Source: a virus
Virus record (IMG/VR): IMGVR_UViG_3300028608_000001
Location: 1-42,210 of that record
Direction: 5' to 3' (one strand)
DNA: 42,210 bases
Shown here: positions 22,824 through 29,250 of the stretch, one piece after another
How positions within the stretch are numbered: position 1 is the first letter of the stretch
Layout: the number at the start of each line of letters is the position of its first letter
Notes under the pieces: generated by a model
What the model was told of the DNA's origin: nothing
What the model saw: only the letters and a program-made list of their open reading frames with translations
Database searches by the model: none
Program-made: the position numbers and the translations under genes

Positions 22824-22953
22824 GCTAAGCAGGCAGACCAGCCGACAAGGAGACAGATACTCCCGGCGTCCGCCTAGATCATACCCGTCGCGCCCCGCTA
22901 GCCTGTCTCCCAGCCTGTCACACCGTTTCCCAGGGTGACGATAGCCCTGTCGA

Positions 22954-23079
22954 TCATTCGCGCCTGAGGCGGGCACAGGCGAGCTTCCAGTACGCAGGCA
23001 CGCGAGCCACTTGTCGCAGGCAGGCGCGCATGGGGGCATCGCGGAGCATTTGGTCGGAGGGGACGTGGCGCCTACACAT
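22954..23079 (-). CDS. Possible 41-aa basic protein at the end of the late region
   Basis: MCRRHVPSDQMLRDAPMRAC, then LRQVARVPAYWKLACARLRRE. It is Arg-rich with three Cys, and the sequence looks protein-like rather than random. Only a weak GTGGG precedes the ATG. If real, it is the last gene before the genome end. No function recognised. Confidence 0.4.
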   Translation of the reverse strand: MCRRHVPSDQMLRDAPMRACLRQVARVPAYWKLACARLRRE

Positions 23080-23098
23080 CCCACTTTTGGGCCGGGTA

Positions 23099-23626
23099 TC
23101 AGACTGGGGCCGTGTCTACCATTTCCTCGTACTCGATTGAATACACGCCCACGGTAGATCCGGTCACTACGATGTCCAGCCAGTAGGTGCCTGCTGGGAG
23201 GAGCCGTGGTGAGTTCTGGACGCTGACAGCGCCTGCCCCTGCTCCTGAGTTGACCGAGATCACTTCGCGCTCTGTGCCGCCTGTGCGGGTGCCTCCGACC
23301 TCGATAACCGTGGTTGACACATGGGCAGGAGTGTACACGCCGTTCTTGACGAACTTGGTGGGCAGCGCGGTGTAGGTGCCACCGTTGGTTGCTCCGACGT
23401 AGATGATGACCTCTGCCGCACCCGCTGAGCATGAGAGGCGCTGCTCGGTGAGCATGAAGGGCTTGGTGGCTGTGAGACGCAGCGTGGTGTTCGCTGTGAA
23501 CTTTCGATAGGCACGGTATGCTCTGCCCTGCAAGAAGCCGAGAGTCAGCTCCTGTCGCAGCCCAGCGCCGTTGAAGCCTAGTTGAGTGGTGTTGTCACCC
23601 CTCAGATCTTTGTATGTGGTCGCCAT
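23099..23626 (-). CDS. Hypothetical late protein, beta-rich, 175 aa
   Basis: From ATG 23626 (MATTYKDLRGDNTTQLGFNG), with GGAG upstream. The body is rich in Thr, Gly and Val with alternating hydrophobic residues (AEVIIYVGATNGGTYTALPTKFV and SPRLLPAGTYWLDIVVTGSTVG), typical of a beta-sandwich virion or fibre-associated protein. It is the last well-supported late gene and overlaps Rz1 by 32 bases. No family recognised. Confidence 0.7.
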   Translation of the reverse strand: MATTYKDLRGDNTTQLGFNGAGLRQELTLGFLQGRAYRAYRKFTANTTLRLTATKPFMLTEQRLSCSAGAAEVIIYVGATNGGTYTALPTKFVKNGVYTPAHVSTTVIEVGGTRTGGTEREVISVNSGAGAGAVSVQNSPRLLPAGTYWLDIVVTGSTVGVYSIEYEEMVDTAPV

Positions 23627-23825
23627 CAGGGGCTACTCCGTTAACAGCATTGCAGGCACGGAGGGCTTCCTGATACGCCTGTACGGCTTCAGCGAGGCCA
23701 CCCTGTGTGGTTGGGTCAATCAGCGGCTCTGGGCACGCTACCGGGAGCTGGGGAGCACACGGCGGGTTTCCTGCACAGGCTGTCAGCAACAGCAGGAGGG
23801 ACAGCAGCCCGAGCCCATGCGTCAT
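23595..23825 (-). CDS. Outer-membrane spanin (Rz1-like lipoprotein)
   Basis: 76 aa from ATG 23825 (MTHGLGLLSLLLLLTACAGN). The lipobox LTAC is clear, and the mature part is Pro/Cys-rich (NPPCAPQLPVACPEPL), as in o-spanins. An upstream in-frame ATG at 23840 would give 81 aa. It begins inside the Rz gene in another frame and runs past its end, the overlapped spanin arrangement. With Rz it fuses inner and outer membranes in the last lysis step. Confidence 0.85.
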   Translation of the reverse strand: MTHGLGLLSLLLLLTACAGNPPCAPQLPVACPEPLIDPTTQGGLAEAVQAYQEALRACNAVNGVAPDGDHIQRSEG

Positions 23826-24069
23826 TCTCTTTGAGAGCATTTCTCAATAGGCTCCGGTTGGCGTCCGCACGGGCCTTTTCGTACTGGACTTGGACTTGGA
23901 TGCGGCTGGTTTTGGCCTCCGCTTCGCTTTGGCGCTGTTTGGCTTCATTGAGGGATACCACCATAGCGGCTCGGCTCTCGGACATCGCCTTGATGCCCCA
24001 CAGGCTGCCACAGAGGGCGAGCAGGAGGACGGCAACGGCGATGCCGAGGTACTTGGTCAGGGGATTCAC
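23716..24069 (-). CDS. Inner-membrane spanin (Rz-like)
   Basis: 117 aa. It starts at GTG (MNPLTKYLGIAVAVLLLALC), overlapping the endolysin stop as GTGA, with GGAG upstream. One N-terminal membrane segment (9-28) is followed by a coiled coil (SLNEAKQRQSEAEAKTSRIQ), the standard i-spanin plan. The open frame could extend upstream of 24069, but there it lies over the endolysin with no start signal. Confidence 0.85.
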   Translation of the reverse strand: MNPLTKYLGIAVAVLLLALCGSLWGIKAMSESRAAMVVSLNEAKQRQSEAEAKTSRIQVQVQYEKARADANRSLLRNALKENDAWARAAVPPAVADSLCRKPAVCSPAPGSVPRAAD

Positions 24070-24551
24070 AGAGGTTTGCTCCAGAGGGTTGCCTCGGCCT
24101 TGCGTCGGTCGATGATCCCGTAGCAGTTGTTGCTGCGGATGACGCAGTCGAGCTTCACTTTGCCCTTGGTGACGTACTTCCACTTGCCAAACTGGAGTCC
24201 AGCGGCAGCGTAGTTACCTGAGCGAGCGTGTTTGAATAGGGTACTGGCGGCGCAGTTGCCTCGGCCTACGTTGTAGCAGAAGGAGACGAGTGCGGCGTAC
24301 TGGTTGGCGTTGAGTCCGGGGAGCTGCTTGGCCACCCAGTCGTATTCCTCGACAGCGGATGAGTAAAGCATGTCCCAGCATTGTTGCTTGGTGGCTGTCT
24401 GGTTCTGCTTGACACCACGGGTTTCCCCATAGCACAGTGTCCAGACGCCGCCTGTGTCCTGATAACTCTTGGTGGACAAGCCCTCAACGCCAGCCAGCAG
24501 GGCTACCGCCGCAGTAACTGCGATGGCGACCTTGTTGGCTAGCTGTTTCAT
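24066..24551 (-). CDS. SAR endolysin, T4-lysozyme-like muramidase (GH24)
   Basis: 161 aa. Residues 6-22 (NKVAIAVTAAVALLAGV) are a weakly hydrophobic, Ala/Gly-rich signal-arrest-release segment instead of a cleaved signal. The triad fits T4 lysozyme spacing exactly: Glu 23, Asp 32 and Thr 38 (EGLSTKSYQDTGGVWT). Cys 40 and other cysteines may keep the membrane-tethered form inactive until release. It cuts peptidoglycan once it is freed into the periplasm. It is followed at once by the spanin pair. Confidence 0.93.
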   Translation of the reverse strand: MKQLANKVAIAVTAAVALLAGVEGLSTKSYQDTGGVWTLCYGETRGVKQNQTATKQQCWDMLYSSAVEEYDWVAKQLPGLNANQYAALVSFCYNVGRGNCAASTLFKHARSGNYAAAGLQFGKWKYVTKGKVKLDCVIRSNNCYGIIDRRKAEATLWSKPL

Positions 24552-24560
24552 GCGTGTACC

Positions 24561-25058
24561 TTACGTCAAGGTGATGGCGGACGAGGTGGCCGACACGGTT
24601 GCACCGGTGTTGGTGGTAGTCGCGATGACAGTACCGGAGCCAGCAGCCGAACCCTTCAGGGTTACGGACACGTTACCGGACGCATCGGTGACGCCAGAGG
24701 CTACCGACAGCGTGTTGGTTGCAGCTTGGGCGCCGCCTTTGGTGAAGTTCACCGTGGCACCTACGAGGTTAACGCCGTTGGACTTCACGTTGAAGGTCAC
24801 GGTCGAGACTGCGGTGTTGTTGGCGAGGATCGAGGCAGGCGATGGTGCGCCAGCGGTGATGCCATACACGGGAGCAGCCACGTTGACGTAGGCGTTTACC
24901 GAGGAAATGAATGCACGGATGTCAGTGAACGCAGCTTCTGCGGTCTGACCTTTCGCCACTGCGATTTCAGCTTGGGAAAGCAGCCAAGCCACCTCACGAC
25001 GTACCGCTTGGGCAGAACGCAGGCGACCGGGGGATGCAAATTGGGATGCACGAGCCAT
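24561..25058 (-). CDS. Virion-like protein with bacterial Ig-like domain
   Basis: 165 aa, with GGAG before the ATG. Residues 1-60 are helical (RRSAQAVRREVAWLLSQAEI and following, in outline). Residues 75-165 form an Ig-like (Big_1/invasin type) domain, seen in TVTFNVKSNGVNLVGATVNF and VTDASGNVSVTLKGSAAGSG. Such domains decorate phage capsids or tails and may bind cell-surface sugars. It sits between large terminase and endolysin, which is not a standard T7 slot for a structural gene. Confidence 0.7.
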   Translation of the reverse strand: MARASQFASPGRLRSAQAVRREVAWLLSQAEIAVAKGQTAEAAFTDIRAFISSVNAYVNVAAPVYGITAGAPSPASILANNTAVSTVTFNVKSNGVNLVGATVNFTKGGAQAATNTLSVASGVTDASGNVSVTLKGSAAGSGTVIATTTNTGATVSATSSAITLT

Positions 25059-25064
25059 GATTTG

Positions 25065-26816
25065 TTATCTCCGACGAATAGTTGATTGAAAGATCCGAAC
25101 GCTCGCCTGCATTGGTTGGCAGCGATTGTGGAGCATAGGGTCTTTCAGCCATTTGGCGTACTCAGCCTCTTGAGCAGACTTCTCTTTGAGCAGCTGGTCT
25201 TGAGCGAGGGCACGCACGAGGGGTGTGATTGCACCAGCAAGGGCATCGAGTCGGTCGTCCTTAACAAGGGCGCCCCGCTCACGGGTGATCTTAGTGAACT
25301 GATGCAGGAATGTGAACAGCTGACGCTTGGCCTGTTCGTGCCAGCCCGTAGAGGGCCAATCTTCTTCCAGCACAGTCTCGTCGAAGATCAACGAGCCCCT
25401 GCCGAGGATGGGTTCCAGCGTGTCGCAGATCCGCAGCTCCTTCTGCCCGGACTCCCACGTCTCCTCGACCTTGCCTTGCCAGCCGAGCTTACGCAGGCGG
25501 GGCAGCAGGATGTTGGTGAACGCACCGTTGCCAAGGTTCTTCTCGACATCGAGTACGTCAGGACGCCAGCGGAGGATTTGCTCTGCCAGTTTGTCCAGTT
25601 GTGGGTCGTCGTAGCCGCCCGGCACACCGCCGATTGCTCGGACAAAGATGTTGCCGTTGAGCTGATCGACTACAGCGTAAGCAGACTCGTCACCGTTGGC
25701 GCCGCCGCCAGCCGGGTCAATCCGCATCCTTCGGTGAGTCTGCTTCGCCAGCATCTTGCTGACCTCTTGCGGGAGGGAGCACATGACCTTGGTACTGCCA
25801 GATTGGTACTGGCGCAAGTACTCAGGTGTCATCCCTCGTACAACTGATTCCGGGAGCATTTCCCCGAGCCTCATGACGATGATGTTCTTCGCCTTGAGGG
25901 GATACCGCATTTCATCGCTGATAGCGGTGCAGAGCATGTACTGCAATTCAAAGTATGCAGCACCCTGACGTTCCTTGTTGCAGAGAGTTTCCTCGTTCAG
26001 CAGCACAGGGTCAGTCGGAGCGCCTCGTGTACCGGTGAGCCCGTGGCCCATCGTAATGCTACCATCCCGTTCGATGGCGGCACGAATCGACGGAGCCAGC
26101 ATGTCGCCGTAGACTTCCATCTGCTGTCTGTTCGGGAAGCGCCCCGGCCAGATGCGAACGGAGAATCCTTGAGCAGGCAGATCGTTGTAGATCGACTCAC
26201 CGGTCTGAGGCGTACCGAGGTACACGATTCGACCGTTGGTGCAGATGGCCGAGAATTCCTTGATTTGCTGGCGCAGGATCTCCCGGTTCGTTGCTGTCCT
26301 TGCGTTCTTCGGTGACTCGACGTCATCCGCGATCAGGAGGTCAGCCCGTTTACCGGGGAGGTTGCCGCCGATACCGACGCATCGTACCGAGGGCGACTTG
26401 TCCACACCCTTGAGGGAGAAGTGAACGTCGAACGCCTCGACCGATGTCCGGTCACCAGCTGAACTGTCCGGGCGTAGGCACGCGAGGATGTCCATGTTCA
26501 TGATGATGCGGGTGATGAGTGTGCTGATCTCGCTCGACAGGTCGTTACCTGCGGACACGATTACAACACGGGTCTTCGGCTTCTGGATCAAGCACCAGAC
26601 GGCGAAGATTGCAGTGATCGTAGACTTAGCCTGACCGCGTTGGGCCTGTACCATCAGGTACTGAGGCCCACGCTCTAGCCAGAGGGCTATGTCTTTCTGG
26701 ATTTCGCTGGTGGTGAACCCAAGGAACTTCATCGTCACAATGAGGAACGGGACGAAGCTCTTGAAGGTATCCTGCAACAGCTCTAGTTGTTCCTGCCTTG
26801 GGTTCTTCGCACTCAT
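25065..26816 (-). CDS. Terminase large subunit (DNA maturase B)
   Basis: 583 aa (T7 gp19 586). The ATPase domain has Walker A QAQRGQAKST (57-66) and Walker B DLLIADDVE. The nuclease domain has MRIDPAGGGANGDESA, DVLDVEKNLGNGAF and KDDRLDALAGA, which supply acid residues for the RNase H-type cut. It drives DNA into the procapsid and cuts concatemers at the terminal repeat. The ATG overlaps the small subunit stop (ATGA). Confidence 0.95.
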   Translation of the reverse strand: MSAKNPRQEQLELLQDTFKSFVPFLIVTMKFLGFTTSEIQKDIALWLERGPQYLMVQAQRGQAKSTITAIFAVWCLIQKPKTRVVIVSAGNDLSSEISTLITRIIMNMDILACLRPDSSAGDRTSVEAFDVHFSLKGVDKSPSVRCVGIGGNLPGKRADLLIADDVESPKNARTATNREILRQQIKEFSAICTNGRIVYLGTPQTGESIYNDLPAQGFSVRIWPGRFPNRQQMEVYGDMLAPSIRAAIERDGSITMGHGLTGTRGAPTDPVLLNEETLCNKERQGAAYFELQYMLCTAISDEMRYPLKAKNIIVMRLGEMLPESVVRGMTPEYLRQYQSGSTKVMCSLPQEVSKMLAKQTHRRMRIDPAGGGANGDESAYAVVDQLNGNIFVRAIGGVPGGYDDPQLDKLAEQILRWRPDVLDVEKNLGNGAFTNILLPRLRKLGWQGKVEETWESGQKELRICDTLEPILGRGSLIFDETVLEEDWPSTGWHEQAKRQLFTFLHQFTKITRERGALVKDDRLDALAGAITPLVRALAQDQLLKEKSAQEAEYAKWLKDPMLHNRCQPMQASVRIFQSTIRRR

Positions 26817-27127
26817 TGCAGATTACCTAATCCTAAGTTGGGCATGCGGGCATTGAAGTCCGCCATGATGTCGTCCATTTCCTTGTCAGTGACGATACCC
26901 TTAGTTGCATCCTTCAGGTCGCCTGCCAACTTCTCAAGTTCCTTGTTGCCCGTTACATCGGCCTGCACACCATTGTCCTTGAGGAACGCACGGAGTACAG
27001 CTTGCTCTGCTGCTGACAGCGGAATACGCATTTCACGATCTGGGTTCATGGAGTCGTGTAACTTCTCCTCCCAGAACTGCGTGAATAAGTCGTGCAGTCC
27101 GCCAAGCCTTTCGCTACTTGCGGCCAT
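26813..27127 (-). CDS. Terminase small subunit (DNA maturase A)
   Basis: 104 aa from ATG 27127 (MAASSERLGGLHDLFTQFWEEK), with GGAAG upstream. A start at 27157 would overlap the holin more. Helical and acidic, with SAAEQAVLRAFLKDNG and a C-terminal DKEMDDIMADFNARMP. It recognises the phage DNA for packaging. Position and length agree with T7 gp18 (89 aa). Confidence 0.85.
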   Translation of the reverse strand: MAASSERLGGLHDLFTQFWEEKLHDSMNPDREMRIPLSAAEQAVLRAFLKDNGVQADVTGNKELEKLAGDLKDATKGIVTDKEMDDIMADFNARMPNLGLGNLQ

Positions 27128-27314
27128 CTTTGTTCTTCCTGATTCTGTCGTAGACATAGAACCCGGCTTGGATTACAATCCAGAGCAGAGTTGCTGCCTG
27201 TACGAGGTTAGACAATGGCAGACCGGAGAACCAGTCTGTGAAGCTAGCCCCGGCCACCGCAACTGGTGGGGCATTACGCACAACCACATCTGCGGTGTCC
27301 GTGACTAAAGTCAT
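27114..27314 (-). CDS. Holin, T7 gp17.5 type
   Basis: 66 aa. One membrane segment (LVQAATLLWIVIQAGFYVYD) follows an N-terminal amphipathic part (PPVAVAGASFTDWFSGLPLS), and a charged end RIRKNKDGRK follows. The layout and the FTDWFSG motif match the T7 class of small holins found just before the small terminase. It opens the inner membrane at lysis, here probably letting the SAR endolysin act. Confidence 0.85.
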   Translation of the reverse strand: MTLVTDTADVVVRNAPPVAVAGASFTDWFSGLPLSNLVQAATLLWIVIQAGFYVYDRIRKNKDGRK

Positions 27315-27317
27315 GAT

Positions 27318-27599
27318 TTAATTCCTATTGTCGAAGATAACTTCAGGGTTGACTGTGACAACTTCGTAATCAGCTGGAGCTGGTCCTGCTGGGTATGGTA
27401 CTGCGACTGTCACAACGTAGTCAAACGTGTCATCGGCCGCAACCCAACTAACCCCAGCGGGCAGAGTAGGAAGTACTGGGAACACTGCGACCAACTCTGA
27501 AAGTTGGTAAATGGACCCGTTTACTTCGATCTCAGTTGAGCTGACAGTGCGAAAGCTATACTCGTTGTCGCTGCGTTGGTATGTAACTTTAACTTTCAT
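27318..27599 (-). CDS. Hypothetical protein after the tail fibre, 93 aa
   Basis: From ATG 27599 (MKVKVTYQRSDNEYSFRTVS), which overlaps the fibre stop (TAATG). It is beta-rich in its first half, with a Pro/Ala-rich end (VAVPYPAGPAPADYEVVTVN). The position right after the fibre gene suggests a fibre assembly factor or an accessory tip protein, but nothing proves it. Confidence 0.65.
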   Translation of the reverse strand: MKVKVTYQRSDNEYSFRTVSSTEIEVNGSIYQLSELVAVFPVLPTLPAGVSWVAADDTFDYVVTVAVPYPAGPAPADYEVVTVNPEVIFDNRN

Positions 27600-29185
27600 T
27601 ATGCCCACCGCCCAATAGCAAAGATCATCAGAGAGTACGTGATAGTACCGGCGGTTGCGTTCATGCACAGGAACGACTGAGTAGCCGTTGCTGTTGGGAA
27701 TGCAGAGCCAGCCGCCATCCATGATGTACCAGTTGAACTAACAAGAGTCATATGAACTACTGGAGAGCCACTAAACGCATGTGCAAAGTTGATCGCAGAT
27801 ACAAAACCACTACGAAAGATCGTACCATCAGCGGTAGTAACAGCGATTGGCCCTAGGTTGTGCTGCTTCCAGCACATCAAAGTGCCGTCCGTGAACTTGA
27901 TGTATTCACCGTTGCCGTTAGAGCCGCGCTCAAGTACTGTTCCAGTTGGTGTACCACCGGACAGGCTGACAGTACCGACCACGTTTGTGCGGCGGTAGAA
28001 GTCCGGCAGGTTAGTAGCCACATCGTTGGAGCTAGTACACTGGAGCAGGGCTCGACCAGTAGCGCCAGAGGCGATGGTGGTGAACGTGTCTGTACCAGAG
28101 CCGAGCGGAACTTGGTTTGCAGCGATTGATAGTGCCGCGAGGCCAGTCAAGGTTGCGTCAAGCGGCTGCTTACCTGATTGCAGAACACTAATCTGACTAG
28201 CCTGCGTGGCGTTATCCGTTTGCAGGTTGGTGATGTTAGTGTTCTGAGTTACCTGAGAGGACTCCAATGACGCTACTCGGGACTCGAAGCTGTTAGCAGT
28301 GGCCAGCGCCGTGTTGGCAGTGGACAACGCAGTAGACGAGTTAGCGAGTGCAGTGTTGGCAGTACCAGCAATGGCGTTAGCAGTGTTCTCTGCGTTGGTT
28401 GCCGTTGCTTGAGCAGCGTTAGCCGTACTTACTGCGCTGTTAGCTGTTGACACAGCTGCGTTGGCAGTTGACAATGCAGTATTCGCAGTGCCTGCGATTG
28501 CGTTGGCAGTTGCGGCAGCGTCGTTAGCAGTTACTACAGCAGCGGCGGCGGCGTCAAAGGCATCGTTTGCAGTGCCTGCGATTGCGTTGGCAGTGTCTGT
28601 TGCAGCAGCAGCTGCTGCCACCGCTCCGTCTGCTGCACTAGAGGCAGCGTTAGCAGTAATCACAGCTGACTGTGCTGTGGACAATGCCGCCGCAGCAGTG
28701 GCCGTAGAGGCGTCCGCTGTATCCATTGCGTCGTTGGCTGTGCTGATGGCCTCATACGCTACAGTGGTAGCATTCTGGATGTCAGCCTTGGCCCGCTGTG
28801 CTAGGTCGCGTGCTTCCTGCACGATGAAGATGGTTTGCCTGTTGGCGAGATCCAGATCGGACTCTCCCACGTTCTGCAACGACTGGTAGTCAACTAGGTT
28901 GTACTCGTCCTGAGTCGCTCGATACACACGGCAGATGGTGCCCACCGGGCAAGCCGGAGTCACGTTGAATTGGTTTGGCCCCACGTATGCTACAGTTAGT
29001 GCCACCTCAGTTTCAGGGGTGGTTGGTGTAGCTGGGGTAATCTTGCTGGCCTTAACGTCCGACGCCGAGAGGTATGGGACGGTGCCGCCCGCAGCATCAG
29101 GGCGGTTGCCCTTGAAGCTGACGGTTCGCAGAGTCGTTACACCATCACCGGGAAAGTCGTTAGAGGCTAAATATGGATCAGGCAT
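27599..29185 (-). CDS. Tail fibre protein (receptor binding)
   Basis: 528 aa. The N-terminal domain (about 1-140, MPDPYLASNDFPGDGVTTLR and onward) is the T7 gp17-type anchor to the tail, with a YDQ-like RATQDEYNLVDY segment. Residues 145-310 are heptads of the type (S/G)TANxAx, a long trimeric coiled coil. A fibre motif SGKQPLDATLTGLAALSIAA follows, and the C-terminal 150 residues are the likely receptor-binding tip. A phage promoter lies 25 bases before the ATG, so it has its own transcript. Confidence 0.93.
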   Translation of the reverse strand: MPDPYLASNDFPGDGVTTLRTVSFKGNRPDAAGGTVPYLSASDVKASKITPATPTTPETEVALTVAYVGPNQFNVTPACPVGTICRVYRATQDEYNLVDYQSLQNVGESDLDLANRQTIFIVQEARDLAQRAKADIQNATTVAYEAISTANDAMDTADASTATAAAALSTAQSAVITANAASSAADGAVAAAAAATDTANAIAGTANDAFDAAAAAVVTANDAAATANAIAGTANTALSTANAAVSTANSAVSTANAAQATATNAENTANAIAGTANTALANSSTALSTANTALATANSFESRVASLESSQVTQNTNITNLQTDNATQASQISVLQSGKQPLDATLTGLAALSIAANQVPLGSGTDTFTTIASGATGRALLQCTSSNDVATNLPDFYRRTNVVGTVSLSGGTPTGTVLERGSNGNGEYIKFTDGTLMCWKQHNLGPIAVTTADGTIFRSGFVSAINFAHAFSGSPVVHMTLVSSTGTSWMAAGSAFPTATATQSFLCMNATAGTITYSLMIFAIGRWA

Positions 29186-29209
29186 AACAGCCTCTCCTTG
29201 TTTAGGTGT

Positions 29210-29229
29210 CCATATAGTGAGCCAGTCCG
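29210..29229 (-). promoter_or_regulatory. Phage RNA polymerase promoter for the tail fibre and lysis genes
   Basis: The minus strand reads GGACTGGCTCACTATATGGA. It lies between the internal virion protein gene and the tail fibre gene, and would drive fibre, holin, terminase and lysis genes. Confidence 0.92.
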
Positions 29230-29250
29230 ACGTCCTTGTCGGTCAGGCAT

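Larger units (their letters stand above)
22033..22953. other. Non-coding terminal and early-control region
   Basis: About 920 bases hold no convincing gene. The region contains a strong sigma70 promoter (22393-22421), a phage promoter (22802-22823), a stem-loop (22091-22108), three CACAGCAAC repeats around the sigma70 promoter, and a family of TAGCT-containing repeats (22524-22765). It separates the last late gene from the first early gene, so the physical ends of the linear genome (direct terminal repeats) should lie here. Frames such as those at 22341-22538 are short and unsupported. Confidence 0.75.

Noticed and set aside
22821-23432. 203-codon minus-strand frame over the last late gene
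   Set aside because: It starts inside the 175-aa gene in another frame, is full of Arg/His/Gly runs typical of shadow frames, and has no ribosome site.
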